The notes: a model not told the origin generated them from the letters alone. Counted from the first letter of the stretch, positions 11,765 to 25,900 are shown. The stretch is DNA of 64,000 bases from Nephrocerus scutellatus (GCA_947095585.1 OX352766.1:22744939-22808938); one strand, 5' to 3'. A program made the numbers and translations.

Positions 11765-12274
11765 ATGGGTTGTTTTTTTAAAATTAATTTACAAAATTCA
11801 TATTATAGAGCTCGTAATTTCTTGACCTTCTCAGTTGTAATATATAACTCACTTATTTCGAAGTTCAATTGTTTCATCAAAGGATTGTTTTAGAATTAAA
11901 AATTAAATTAAATTTGAAACTTGGAATCATTTCATAAAATTAACTTACAAAATGCATATTATAGAGCTCGTCATTTCTTGACCTTCTCAACTGTAATATA
12001 TAACGCAGTTATTTCGAAGTCCAATTGTGTCATCAAAGGACTGTTTTAAAATTAAAAATTCATTCAAATTTTCATAAAATGAACTTACAAAATGCATATT
12101 ATAGAGCTCGTAATTTCTTGACCTTCTCAATTGCAATATATAACGCACTTATTTCGAAGTTCAATTGTTTCATCAAAGGGTTGTTTTAGAATTAAAAATT
12201 AAATTAAATTTGAAACTTGGAATCATTTCATAAAATTAACTTACAAAATCCATATTATAGAGCTCGTCCTTTCT

Positions 12275-13178
12275 TGACCTTCTCAACTGTAATATATAAC
12301 GCAGTTATTTCGAAGTCCAATTGTGTCATCAAAGGACTGTTTTAAAATTAAAAATTCATTCAAATTTTCATAAAATGAACTTACAAAATGCATATTATAG
12401 AGCTCGTAATTTCTTGACCTTCTCAATTGCAATATATAACGCACTTATTTCGAAGTTCAATTGTTTCATCAAAGGATTGTTTTAGAATTAAAAATTAAAT
12501 TAAATTTGAAACTTGGAATCATTTTATAAAATTAACTTACAAAATGCATATTATAGAGCTCGTCATTTCTTGACCTTCTCAACTGTAATATATAACGCAG
12601 TTATTTCGAAGTCCAATTGTGTCATCAAAGGACTGTTTTAAAATTAAAAATTCATTCAAATTTTCATAAAATGAACTTACAAAATGCATATTATAGAACT
12701 CGTAATTTCTTGACCTTCTCAATTGCAATATATAACGCACTTATTTCGAAGTTCAATTGTTTCATCAAAGGATTGTTTTAGAATTAAAAATTAAATTAAA
12801 TTTGAAACTTGGAATCATTTCATAAAATTAACTTACAAAATGCATATTATAGAGCTCGTAATTTCTTGACCTTCTCAGTTGTAATATATAACTCACTTAT
12901 TTCGAAGTTCAATTGTTTCATCAAAGGATTGTTTTAGAATTAAAAATTAAATTAAATTTGACACTTGGAATCATTTCATAAAATTAATTTACAAAATGCA
13001 TATTATAGAGCTCGTAATTTCTTGACCTTCTCAGTTGTAATATATAACTCACTTATTTCGAAGTTCAATTGTTTCATCAAAGGATTGTTTTAGAATTAAA
13101 AATTAAATTAAATTTGAAACTTGGAATCATTTCATAAAATTAACTTACAAAATGCATATTATAGAGCTCGTCCTTTCT
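12275..13178 (+). repeat. 904-bp higher-order unit, copy 1 (S-L-S-L-L-L)
   Basis: Six monomers (two S, four L: 280 + 624 = 904 bp). Rare markers shared with the next copy at exactly 904 bp are GCTCGTCCTTTC (12,265 and 13,169), ATTTTATAAAATT (12,531 and 13,435) and TTTGACACTTGG (12,957 and 13,861). The unit is a clean tandem duplication. Confidence 0.9.
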
Positions 13179-14082
13179 TGACCTTCTCAACTGTAATATA
13201 TAACGCAGTTATTTCGAAGTCCAATTGTGTCATCAAAGGACTGTTTTAAAATTAAAAATTCATTCAAATTTTCATAAAATGAACTTACAAAATGCATATT
13301 ATAGAGCTCGTAATTTCTTGACCTTCTCAATTGCAATATATAACGCACTTATTTCGAAGTTCAATTGTTTCATCAAAGGATTGTTTTAGAATTAAAAATT
13401 AAATTAAATTTGAAACTTGGAATCATTTTATAAAATTAACTTACAAAATGCATATTATAGAGCTCGTCATTTCTTGACCTTCTCAACTGTAATATATAAC
13501 GCAGTTATTTCGAAGTCCAATTGTGTCATCAAAGGACTGTTTTAAAATTAAAAATTCATTCAAATTTTCATAAAATGAACTTACAAAATGCATATTATAG
13601 AGCTCGTAATTTCTTGACCTTCTCAATTGCAATATATAACGCACTTATTTCGAAGTTCAATTGTTTCATCAAAGGATTGTTTTAGAATTAAAAATTAAAT
13701 TAAATTTGAAACTTGGAATCATTTCATAAAATTAACTTACAAAATGCATATTATAGAGCTCGTAATATCTTGACCTTCTCAGTTGTAATATATAACTCAC
13801 TTATTTCGAAGTTCAATTGTTTCATCAAAGGATTGTTTTAGAATTAAAAATTAAATTAAATTTGACACTTGGAATCATTTCATAAAATTAATTTACAAAA
13901 TGCATATTATAGAGCTCGTAATTTCTTGACCTTCTCAGTTGTAATATATAACTCACTTATTTCGAAGTTCAATTGTTTCATCAAAGGATTGTTTTAGAAT
14001 TAAAAATTAAATTAAATTTGAAACTTGGAATCATTTCATAAAATCAACTTACAAAATGCATATTATAGAGCTCGTAATTTCT
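13179..14082 (+). repeat. 904-bp higher-order unit, copy 2
   Basis: Repeats the S-L-S-L-L-L order of copy 1 with the same rare variants. One private change is CGTAATATCTTGACC near 13,762. A third, more divergent partial copy begins at 14,083 with S and L, after which the order changes. Confidence 0.9.
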
Positions 14083-16990
14083 TGACCTTCTCAACTGTAA
14101 TATATAACGCAGTTATTTCGAAGTCCAATTGTGTCATCAAAGGACTGTTTTAAAATTAAAAATTCATTCAAATTTTCATAAAATGAACTTACAAAATGCA
14201 TATTATAGAGCTCGTAATTTCTTGACCTTCTCAATTGCAATATATAACGCACTTATTTCGAAGTTCAATTGTTTCACCAAAGGATTGTTTTAGAAATAAA
14301 AATTAAATTAAATTTGAAACTTGGAATCATTTTTTAAAATTAATTTACAAAATGCATATTATAGAGCTCGTAATTTCTTGACCTTCTCAGTTGTAATATA
14401 TAACTCAATTATTTCGAAGTTCAATTGTTTAAAGGATTGTTTTAGAATTAAAAATTAAATTAAATTTGAAACTTGAAATCATTTCATAAAATTAACTTAC
14501 AAAATGCATATTATAGAGCTCGTAATTTCTTGACCTTCTCAACTGTAATATATAACGCAGTTATTTCGAAGTCCAATTGTGTCATCAAAGGACTGTTTTA
14601 AAATTAAAAATTCATTCAAATTTTCATAAAATGAACTTACAAAATGCATATTATAGAGCTCGTAATTTCTTGACCTTCTCAATTGCAATATATAACGCAC
14701 TTATTTCGAAGTTCAATTGTTTCATCAAAGGATTGTTTTAGAATTAAAAATTAAATTAAATTTGAAACTTGGAATCATTTTTTAAAATTAATTTACAAAA
14801 TGCATATTATAGAGCTCGTAATTTCTTGACCTTCTCAGTTGTAATATATAACTCACTTATTTCGAAGTTCAATTGTTTCATCAAAGGATTGTTTTAGAAT
14901 TAAAAACTAAATTAAATTTGAAACTTGGAATCATTTTTTAAAATTAATTTACAAAATTCATATTATAGAGCTCGTAATTTCTTGACCTTCTCAGTTGTAA
15001 TATATAACTCACTTATTTCGAAGTTCAATTGTTTCATCAAAGGATTGTTTTAGAATTAAAAATTAAATTAAATTTGAAACTTGGAATCATTTCATAAAAT
15101 TAACTTACAAAATGCATATTATAGAGCTCGTCATTTCTTGACCTTCTCAACTGTAATATATAACGCAGTTATTTCGAAGTCCAATTGTGTCATCAAAGGA
15201 CTGTTTTAAAATTAAAAATTCATTCAAATTTTCATAAAATGAACTAACAAAATGCATATTATAGAGCTCGTAATTTCTTGACCTTCTCAATTGCAATATA
15301 TAACGCACTTATTTCGAAGTTCAATTGTTTCATCAAAGGATTGTTTTAGAATTAAAAATTAAATTAAATTTGAAACTTGGAATCATTTCATAAAATTAAC
15401 TTACAAAATGCATATTATAGAGCTCGTCATTTCTTGACCTTCTCAAGTGTAATATATAACGCAGTTATTTCGAAGTCCAATTGTGTCATCAAAGGACTGT
15501 TTTAAAATTAAAAATTCATTCAAATTTTCATTAAATGAACTTACAAAATTCATATTATAGAGCTCGTAATTTCTTGACCTTCTCAATTGCAATATATAAC
15601 GCACTTATTTCGAAGTTCAATTGTTTCATCAAAGGATTGTTTTAGAATTAAAAATTAAATTAAATTTGAAACTTGGAATCATTTCATAAAATTAACTTAC
15701 AAAATGCATATTATAGAGCTCGTAATTTCTTGACCTTCTCAACTGTAATATATAACGCACTTATTTCGAAGTTCAATTGTTTCATCAAAGGATTGTTTTA
15801 GAATTAAAAATTAAATTAAATTTGAAACTTGGAATCATTTCATAAAATTAACTTACAAAATGCATATTATAGAGCTCGTAATTTCTTGACCTTCTCAACT
15901 GTAATATATAACGCAGTTATTTCGAAGTCCAATTGTGTCATCAAAGGACCGTTTTAAAATTAAAAATTCATTCAAATTTTCATAAAATTAACTTATAAAA
16001 TGCATATTATAGAGCTCGTAATTTCTTGACCTTCTCAATTGCAATATATAACGCACTTATTTCGAAGTTCAATTGTTTTACCAAAGGATTGTTTTAGAAT
16101 TAAAAATTAAATTAAATTTGAAACTTGGAATTATTTCATAAAATTAACTTACAAAATGCATATTATAGAGCTCGTAATTTCTTGACCTTCTCAACTGTAA
16201 TTTATAACGCAGTTATTTCGAAGTCCAATTGTGTCATCAAAGGACTGTTTTAAAATTAAAAATTCATTAAAATTTTCATAAAATGAACTTACAAAATTCT
16301 TGACCTTCTCATTTGCAATATATAACGCACTTATTTCGAAGTCCAATTGTGTCATCAAAGGATTGTTTTAGAATTAAAAATTAAATTAAATTTGAAGCTT
16401 GGAATCATTTCATAAAATTAACTTACAAAATGCATATTATAGAGCTCGTAATTTCTTGACCTTCTCAATTGCAATATATAACGCACTTATTTCGAAGTTC
16501 AATTGTTTCATCAAAGGATTGTTTTAGAATTAAAAATAAAATTAAATTTGAAACTTGGAATCATTTCATAAAATTAACTTACAAAATGCATATTATAGAG
16601 CTCGAAATTTCTTGACCTTCTCAATTGCAATATGTAACGCACTTATTTCGAAGTCCAATTGTGTCATCAAAGGACTGTTTTAAAATTAAACATTCATTCA
16701 AATTTTCATAAAATTAACTTACAAAATGCATATTATAGAGCTCGAAATTTCTTGACCTTCTCAATTGCAATATATAACGCACTTATTTCGAAGTTCAATT
16801 GTTTCATCAAAGGATTGTTTTAGAATTAAAAATTAAATTAAATTTGAAACTTGGAATCATTTCATAAAATGAACTTACAAAATGCATATTATAGAGCTCG
16901 TAATTTCTTGACCTTCTCAATTGCAATATATAACGCACTTATTTCGAAGTTCAATTGTTTCACCAAAGGATTGTTTTAGAATTAAAAATT

Positions 16991-17096
16991 AAATTAAATT
17001 TGAAACTTGGAATCATTTCATAAAATGAACTAACAAAATGCATAAATTAAATTTGAAACTTGGAATCATTTCATAAAATGAACTTACAAAATGCAT
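16991..17096 (+). repeat. 53-bp internal tandem duplication inside a monomer, second occurrence
   Basis: Same rearranged monomer as at 10,206-10,311, with the same break (TGCATAAATTAAATTT) and the same ACTAAC variant, again followed by an S monomer. A single origin followed by duplication is far more likely than two identical events. Confidence 0.9.
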
Positions 17097-18980
17097 ATTA
17101 TAGAGTTCGTAATTTCTTGACCTTCTCAACTGTAATATATAACGCACTTTTTTCGAAGTCCAATTGTGTCATCAAAGGACTGTTTTAAAATTAAAAATTC
17201 ATTCAAATTTTCATAAAATTAACTTACAAAATGCATATTATAGAGCTCGTTATTTCTTGACCTTCTCAATTGCAATATATAACGCACTTATTTCGAAGTT
17301 CAATTGTTTCATCAAAGGATTGTTTTAGAATTAAAAATTAAATTAAATTTGAAACTTGGAATCATTTCATAAAATGAACTTACAAAATGCATATTATAGA
17401 GCTAGTAATTTCTTGACCTACCCAATTGCAATATATCACGCTCTTATTTCGAAGTTTAATTGTTTCACCAAAGGATTGTTTTAGAATTAAAAATTAAATT
17501 AAATTTGAAACTTGGAATCATTTCATAAAATTAACTTACAAAATGCATATTATAGAGCTCGTAATTTCTTGACCTTCTCAGTTGTAATATATAACTCACT
17601 TATTTTGAAGTTCAATTGTTTCATCAAAGGATTGTTTTAGAATTAAAAATTAAATTAAATTTGAAACTTGGAATCATTTCATAAAATTAACTTACAAAAT
17701 GCATATTATAGAGCTCGTAATTTCTCGACCTTCTCAACTGTAATATATAACTCACTTATTTCAAAGTTCAATTGTTTCATCAAAGGATTGTTTTAGAATT
17801 AAAAATTAAATTAAATTTGAAACTTGGAATCATTTCATAAAATTAACTTACAAAATGCATATTAAAGAGCTCGTAATTTCTCGACCTTCTCAACTGTAAT
17901 ATATAACGCACTTATTTCGAAGTCCAATTGTGTCATCAAAGGACTGTTTTAAAATTAAAAATTCATTCAAATTTTCATAAAATGAACTTACAAAATGCAT
18001 ATTATAGAGCTCGTAATTTCTTGATCTTCTCAATTGCAATATATAACGCACTTATTTCGAAGTTCAATTGTTTCATCAAAGGATTGTTTTAGAATTAAAA
18101 ATTAAATTAAATTTGAAACTTGGAATCATTTCATAAAATTAACTTACAAAATGCATATTATAGAGCTCCTAATTTCTTGACCTTCTCAATTGCAATATAT
18201 AACGCACTTATTTCGATTTTCAATTGTTTCATCAAAGGATTGTTTTAGAATAAAAAATTAAATTAAATTTGAAACTTGGAATCATTTCATAAAATTAACT
18301 TACAAAATGCATATTATAGAGCTCGTAATTTCTTGACCTTCTCAACTGTAATATATAACGCAGTTATTTCGAAGTCCAATTGTGTCATCAAAGGACTGTT
18401 TTAAAATTAAACATTCATTCAAATTTTCATAAAATGAACTTACAAAATGCATATTATAGAGCTCGTAATTTCTTGACCTTCTCAATTGCAATATATAACG
18501 CACTTATTTCGAAGTTCAATTATTTCATCAAAGGATTGTTTTAGAATTAAAAATTAAATTAAATTTGAAACTTGGAATCATTTCATAAAATTAACTTACA
18601 AAATGCATATTATAGAGCTCGTAATTTCTTGACATTCTCAACTGTAATATATAACGCACTTATTTCGAAGTTCAATTATTTCATCAAAGGATTGTTTTAG
18701 AATTAAAAATTAAATTAAATTTGAAACTTGGAATCATTTCATAAAATGAACTTACAAAATGCATATTATAGAGCTCGTAATTTCTTGACCTTCTCAATTG
18801 CAATATATAACGCACTTATTTCGAAGTTCAATTATTTCATCAAAGGATTGTTTTAGAATTAAAAATTAAATTAAATTTGAAACTTGGAATCATTTCATAA
18901 AATGAACTTACTAAATGCATATTATAGAGCTCGTAATTTCTTGACCTTCTCAATTGCAATATATAACGCACTTATTTCGA

Positions 18981-19026
18981 AGTTCAATTATTTCATCAAA
19001 GGAAGTTCAATTGTTTCATCAAAGGA
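18981..19026 (+). repeat. 23-bp internal duplication at a block boundary
   Basis: AGTTCAATTATTTCATCAAAGGA (18,981-19,003) is followed directly by a second copy reading AGTTCAATTG... (19,004-19,026). The first copy has the TTATTTC form and the second the TTGTTTC form. The break coincides with the start of the segment that is duplicated at 22,951, so this is probably a recombination joint rather than simple slippage. Confidence 0.88.
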
Positions 19027-22000
19027 TTGTTTTAGAATTAAAAATTAAATTAAATTTGAAACTTGGAATCAATTCATAAAATTAACCTACAAAATGCATA
19101 TTATAGAGCTCCTAATTTCTTGACCTTCTCCCTTCTCAATTGCAATATATAACGCACTTTTTTCGAAGTTCAATTGTTTCATCAAAGGATTGTTTTAGAA
19201 TTAAAAATTAAATTAAATTTGAAACTTGGAATCATTTCATAAAATTAACTTACAAAATGCATATTATAGAGCTCGTAATTTCTTGACATTCTCAACTGTA
19301 ATATATAACGCACTTATTTCGAAGTCCAATTGTGTCATCAGAGGACTGTTTTAAAATTAAAAATTTATTCAAATTTTCATAAAATGAACTTACAAAATGC
19401 ATATTATAGAGCTCGTAATTTCTTGACCTTCTCAGTTGTAATATATAACTCACTTATTTCGAAGTTCAATTGTTTCATCAAAGGATTGTTTTAGAATTAA
19501 AAATTAAATTAAATTTGAAACTTGGAATCATTTCATAAAATTAACTTACAAAATTCATATTATAGAGCTCGTAATTTCTTGACCTTCTCAATTGTAATAT
19601 ATAACGCAGTTATTTCGAAGTCCAATTGTGTCATCAAAGGACTGTTTTAAAATTAAAAATTAAATTAAATTTGAAGCTTGGAATCATTTCATAAAATGAA
19701 CTTACAAAATGCATATTATAGAGCTCGTAATTTCTTGACCTTCTCAATTGCAATATATAACGCACTTATTTCGAAGTTAAATTATTTCATCAAATGATTG
19801 TTTTAGAATTAAAAATTAAATTAAATTTGAAACTTGGAATCATTTCATAAAATTAACTTACAAAATGCATATTATAGAGCTCCTAATTTCTTGACCTTCT
19901 CAATTGCAATATATAACGCACTTATTTCGAAGTTCAATTGTTTCATCAAAGGATTGTTTTAGAATTAAAAATTAAATTAAATTTGAAACTTGGAATCATT
20001 TCATAAAATTAACTTACAAAATGCATATTATAGAGCTCGTAATTTCTTGACATTCTCAACTGTAATATATAACGCACTTATTTCGAAGTCCAATTGTGTC
20101 ATCAGAGGACTGTTTTAAAATTAAACATTCATTCAAATTTTCATAAAATGAACTTACAAAATGCATATTATAGAGCTCCTAATTTCTTGACCTTCTCAAT
20201 TGCAATATATAACTTACTTATTTCGAAGTTCAATTGTTTCATCAAAGGATTGTTTTAGAATTAAAAATTAAATTAAATTTGAAACTTGGAATCATTTCAT
20301 AAAATTAACTTACAAAATGCATATTATAGAGCTCGTAATTTCTTGACCTTCTCAACTGTAATATATAACGCAGTTATTTCGAAGTCCAATTGTGTCATCA
20401 AAGGACTGTTTTAAAATTAAACATTCATTCAAATTTTCATAAAATGAACTTACAAAATGCATATTATAGAGCTCGTAATTTCTTGACCTTCTCAATTGCA
20501 ATATATAACGCACTTATTTCGAAGTTCAATTATTTCATCAAATGATTGTTTTAGAATTAAAAATTAAATTAAATTTGAAACTTGGAATCATTTCATAAAA
20601 TTACCTTACAAAATGCATATTATAGAGCTCCTAATTTCTTGACCTTCTCAATTGCAATATATAACGCACTTGTTTCGAAGTTCAATTGTTTCATCAAAGG
20701 ATTGTTTTAGAATTAAAAATCAAATTAAATTTGAAACTTGGAATCATTTCATAAAATTAACTTACAAAATGCATATTATAGAGCTCGTAATTTCTTGACA
20801 TTCTCAACTGTAATATATAACGCACTTATTTCGAAGTCCAATTGTGTCATCAGAGGACTGTTTTAAAATTAAAAATTTATTCAAATTTTCATAAAATGAA
20901 CTTACAAAATGCATATTATAGAGCTCCTAATTTCTTGACCTTCTCAATTGCAATATATAACTTACTTATTTCGAAGTTCAATTGTTTCATCAAAGGATTG
21001 TTTTAGAATTAAAAATTAAATTAAATTTGAAACTTGGAATCATTTCATAAAATTAACTTACAAAATGCATATTATAGAGCTCGTAATTTCTTGACATTCT
21101 CAACTGTAATATATAACGCACTTATTTCGAAGTCCAATTGTGTCATCAGAGGACTGTTTTAAAATTAAAAATTCATTCAAATTTTCATAAAATGAACTTA
21201 CAAAATGCATATTATAGAGCTCGTAATTTCTTGACCTTCTCAGTTGTAATATATAACTCACTTATTTCGAAGTTCAATTGTTTCATCAAAGGATTGTTTT
21301 AGAATTAAAAATTAAATTAAATTTGAAACTTGGAATCATTTCATAAAATTAACTTACAAAATGCATATTATAGAGCTCGTAATTTCTTGACATTCTCAAC
21401 TGTAATATATAACGCACTTATTTCGAAGTCCAATTGTGTCATCAGAGGACTGTTTTAAAATTAAAAATTCATTCAAATTTTCATAAAATGAAATGCATAT
21501 TATAGAGCTCGTAATTTCTTGACCTTCTCAATTGTATTATATAACGCAGTTATTTCGAAGTCCAATTGTGTCATCAAAGGACTGTTTTAAAATTAAAAAT
21601 TAAATTAAATTTGAAGCTTGGAATCATTTCATAAAATGAACTTACAAAATGCATATTATAGAGCTCGTAATTTCTTGACCTTCTCAATTGCAATATATAA
21701 CGCACTTATTTCGAAGTTCAATTGTTTCACCAAAGGATGCATATTTTAGAGCTCGTAATTTCTCGATCTTCTCAACTGTAATATATAACGCACTTATTTC
21801 GAAGTCCAATTGTGTCATCAAAGGACTGTTTTAAAATTAAAAATTCATTCAAATTTTCATAAAATGAACTTACAAAATGCATATTATAGAGCTCGTAATT
21901 TCTTGACCTTCTCAATTGCAATATATAACGCACTTATTTCGAAGTTCAATTGTTTTATCAAAGGATTGTTTTAGAATTAAAAATTAAATTAAATTTGAAA

Positions 22001-22216
22001 CTTGGAATCATTTCATAAAATTAACTTACAAAATGCATATTATAGAGCTCGTAATTTCTTGACCTTCTCAATTGCAATATATAACGCACTTATTTCGAAG
22101 TTCAATTGTTTCACCAAAGGATGCATATTATAGAGCTCGTAATTTCTCGACCTTCTCAACTGTAATATATAACGCACTTATTTCGAAGTCCAATTGTGTC
22201 ATCAAAGGACTGTTTT
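19004..22216 (+). repeat. Copy 1 of a 3.2-kb duplicated satellite block (offset 3,947 bp)
   Basis: Matches 22,951-26,163 almost base for base at an offset of 3,947 bp. Markers shared at that offset: a 7-bp insertion duplicating CCTTCTC (19,122 and 23,069), GAAGTTAAATTATTTC with CAAATGATTG (19,791 and 23,738), the deletion joint TAAAATGAAATGCAT (21,484 and 25,431), and two T monomers. I noticed at least seven single-base differences. The block mixes L, S, T and chimeric monomers. Many S monomers carry CATCAGAGGACTG. Confidence 0.92.
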
Positions 22217-22950
22217 AGAATTAAAAATTAAATTAAATTTGAAACTTGGAATCATTTCATAAAATTAACTTACAAAATGCATATTATAGAGCTCGTAATT
22301 TCTCGACCTTCTCAACTGTAATATATAACTCACTTATTTCGAAGTTCAATGGTTTCATCAAAGGATTGTTTTAGAATTAAAAATTAAATTAAATTTGAAA
22401 CTTGGAATCATTTCATAAAATTAGCTTACAAAATGCATATTATAGAGCTCGTAATTTCTCGACCTTCTTAACTGTAATATGTAACGCACTTATTTCGAAT
22501 TCCAATTGTGTCATCAAAGGACTGTTTTAGAATTAAAAATTAAATTAAATTTGAAACTTGGAATCATTTCATAAAATTAACTTACAAAATGCATATTATA
22601 GAGCTCGTAATTTCTCGACCTTCTCAACTGTAATATATAACTCACTTATTTCGAAGTTCAATGGTTTCATCAAAGGATTGTTTTAGAATTAAAAATTAAA
22701 TTAAATTTGAAACTTGGAATCATTTCATAAAATTAACTTACAAAATGCATATTATAGAGCTCGTAATTTCTCGACCTTCTCAACTGTAATATATAACGCA
22801 CTTATTTCGAAGTCCAATTGTGTCATCAAAGGACTGTTTTAAAATTAAAAATTCATTCAAATTTTCATAAAATGAACTTACAAAATGCATATTATAGAGC
22901 TCGTAATTTCTTGACCTTCTCAATTGCAATATATAACGCACTTATTTCGA
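22217..22950 (+). repeat. Linker between the 3.2-kb copies, with its own 312-bp repeat
   Basis: L-type and chimeric monomers with TTTCTCGACC heads. The rare change TTCAATGGTTTCATC occurs at 22,349 and 22,661, exactly two monomers (312 bp) apart. TAAAATTAGCTTAC and TAATATGTAACG, otherwise typical of the V block at the right end, appear near 22,420-22,480. Confidence 0.88.
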
Positions 22951-25900
22951 AGTTCAATTGTTTCATCAAAGGATTGTTTTAGAATTAAAAATTAAATTAA
23001 ATTTGAAACTTGGAATCAATTCATAAAATTAACCTACAAAATGCATATTATAGAGCTCCTAATTTCTTGACCTTCTCCCTTCTCAATTGCAATATATAAC
23101 GCACTTTTTTCGAAGTTCAATTGTTTCATCAAAGGATTGTTTTAGAATTAAAAATTAAATTAAATTTGAAACTTGGAATCATTTCATAAAATTAACTTAC
23201 AAAATGCATATTATAGAGCTCGTAATTTCTTGACATTCTCAACTGTAATATATAACGCACTTATTTCGAAGTCCAATTGTGTCATCAGAGGACTGTTTTA
23301 AAATTAAAAATTTATTCAAATTTTCATAAAATGGACTTACAAAATGCATATTATAGAGCTCGTAATTTCTTGACCTTCTCAGTTGTAATATATAACTCAC
23401 TTATTTCGAAGTTCAATTGTTTCATCAAAGGATTGTTTTAGAATTAAAAATTAAATTAAATTTGAAACTTGGAATCATTTCATAAAATTAACTTAAAAAA
23501 TTCATATTATAGAGCTCGTAATTTCTTGACCTTCTCAATTGTAATATATAACGCAGTTATTTCGAAGTCCAATTGTGTCATCAAAGGACTGTTTTAAAAT
23601 TAAAAATTAAATTAAATTTGAAGCTTGGAATCATTTCATAAAATGAACTTACAAAATGCATATTATAGAGCTCGTAATTTCTTGACCTTCTCAATTGCAA
23701 TATATAACGCACTTATTTCGAAGTTAAATTATTTCATCAAATGATTGTTTTAGAATTAAAAATTAAATTAAATTTGAAACTTGGAATCATTTCATAAAAT
23801 TAACTTACAAAATGCATATTATAGAGCTCCTAATTTCTTGACCTGCTCAATTGCAATATATAACGCACTTATTTCGAAGTTCAATTGTTTCATCAAAGGA
23901 TTGTTTTAGAATTAAAAATTAAATTAAATTTGAAACTTGGAATCATTTCATAAAATTAACTTACAAAATGCATATTATAGAGCTCGTAATTTCTTGACAT
24001 TCTCAACTGTAATATATAACGCACTTATTTCGAAGTCCAATTGTGTCATCAGAGGACTGTTTTAAAATTAAACATTCATTCAAATTTTCATAAAATGAAC
24101 TTACAAAATGCATATTATAGAGCTCCTAATTTCTTGACCTTCTCAATTGCAATATATAACTTACTTATTTCGAAGTTCAATTGTTTCATCAAAGGATTGT
24201 TTTAGAATTAAAAATTAAATTAAATTTGAAACTTGGAATCATTTCATAAAATTAACTTACAAAATGCATATTATAGAGCTCGTAATTTCTTGACCTTCTC
24301 AACTGTAATATATAACGCAGTTATTTCGAAGTCCAATTGTGTCATCAAAGGACTGTTTTAAAATTAAACATTCATTCAAATTTTCATAAAATGAACTTAC
24401 AAAATGCATATTATAGAGCTCGTAATTTCTTGACCTTCTCAATTGCAATATATAACGCACTTATTTCGAAGTTCAATTATTTCATCAAATGATTGTTTTA
24501 GAATTAAAAATTAAATTAAATTTGAAACTTGGAATCATTTCATAAAATTACCTTACAAAATGCATATTATAGAGCTCCTAATTTCTTGACCTTCTCAATT
24601 GCAATATATAACGCACTTATTTCGAAGTTCAATTGTTTCATCAAAGGATTGTTTTAGAATTAAAAATCAAATTAAATTTGAAACTTGGAATCATTTCATA
24701 AAATTAACTTACAAAATGCATATTATAGAGCTCGTAATTTCTTGACATTCTCAACTGTAATATATAACGCACTTATTTCGAAGTCCAATTGTGTCATCAG
24801 AGGACTGTTTTAAAATTAAAAATTTATTCAAATTTTCATAAAATGAACTTACAAAATGCATATTATAGAGCTCCTAATTTCTTGACCTTCTCAATTGCAA
24901 TATATAACTTACTTATTTCGAAGTTCAATTGTTTCATCAAAGGATTGTTTTAGAATTAAAAATTAAATTAAATTTGAAACTTGGAATCATTTCATAAAAT
25001 TAACTTACAAAATGCATATTATAGAGCTCGTAATTTCTTGACATTCTCAACTGTAATATATAACGCACTTATTTCGAAGTCCAATTGTGTCATCAGAGGA
25101 CTGTTTTAAAATTAAAAATTCATTCAAATTTTCATAAAATGAACTTACAAAATGCATATTATAGAGCTCGTAATTTCTTGACCTTCTCAGTTGTAATATA
25201 TAACTCACTTATTTCGAAGTTCAATTGTTTCATCAAAGGATTGTTTTAGAATTAAAAATTAAATTAAATTTGAAACTTGGAATCATTTCATAAAATTAAC
25301 TTACAAAATGCATATTATAGAGCTCGTAATTTCTTGACATTCTCAACTGTAATATATAACGCACTTATTTCGAAGTCCAATTGTGTCATCAGAGGACTGT
25401 TTTAAAATTAAAAATTCATTCAAATTTTCATAAAATGAAATGCATATTATAGAGCTCGTAATTTCTTGACCTTCTCAATTGTAATATATAACGCAGTTAT
25501 TTCGAAGTCCAATTGTGTCATCAAAGGACTGTTTTAAAATTAAAAATTAAATTAAATTTGAAGCTTGGAATCATTTCATAAAATGAACTTACAAAATGCA
25601 TATTATAGAGCTCGTAATTTCTTGACCTTCTCAATTGCAATATATAACGCACTTATTTCGAAGTTCAATTGTTTCACCAAAGGATGCATATTTTAGAGCT
25701 CGTAATTTCTCGACCTTCTCAACTGTAATATATAACGCACTTATTTCGAAGTCCAATTGTGTCATCAAAGGACTGTTTTAAAATTAAAAATTCATTCAAA
25801 TTTTCATAAAATGAACTTACAAAATGCATATTATAGAGCTCGTAATTTCTTGACCTTCTCAATTGCAATATATAACGCACTTATTTCGAAGTTCAATTGT

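Larger units (their letters stand above)
10876..11782. mobile_element. Non-satellite insertion of about 0.9 kb, possible non-autonomous Helentron-like element
   Basis: This is the only stretch that is not satellite. The array breaks at GGAATCATTT and resumes at TTAAAATTAATTTACAAAAT. An uninterrupted monomer matching both flanks lies at about 14,931-14,975 (GGAATCATTTTTTAAAATTA), with sister monomers near 14,330 and 14,770, so the insert entered one monomer of that subtype. TTTTTAAA occurs at both edges (10,876-10,883 and 11,775-11,782) and could be an 8-bp target duplication, or the event could be a T/T insertion without duplication. The left end has TAAATTCTCTA, with an inverted copy at 11,734-11,744, followed by a short A/T hairpin. 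Asymmetric inverted repeats, a 3' hairpin and T/T insertion are known traits of Helentrons and their non-autonomous relatives. No Rep, helicase, transposase or reverse transcriptase is encoded. The class is an inference; the fact of insertion is well supported. Confidence 0.8.
11783..19003 (+). repeat. Satellite array with interspersed L and S monomers
   Basis: The array resumes in the same orientation and subtype. Family-1 L monomers (CAATTGCAATATA or CAGTTG heads) alternate in many places with S monomers that mostly carry AACGCAGTTATTTCG. Tail variants GCTCGTCATTTC and GCTCGTCCTTTC mark some S units. Broken monomers include a 4-bp loss (TTGTTTAAAGG) near 14,427 and an S monomer at about 16,297 that runs from CTTACAAAATT straight into CTTGACC, losing the GAGCTC region. 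The first AAGCTT-bearing monomer lies near 16,396. No gene is seen. Confidence 0.93.

Noticed and set aside
10876..11782. Non-LTR retrotransposon fragment, because of A and T runs at the right side
   Set aside because: There is no terminal poly-A tail next to a clear target duplication and no reverse transcriptase or endonuclease coding. The A run near 11,690 is internal.
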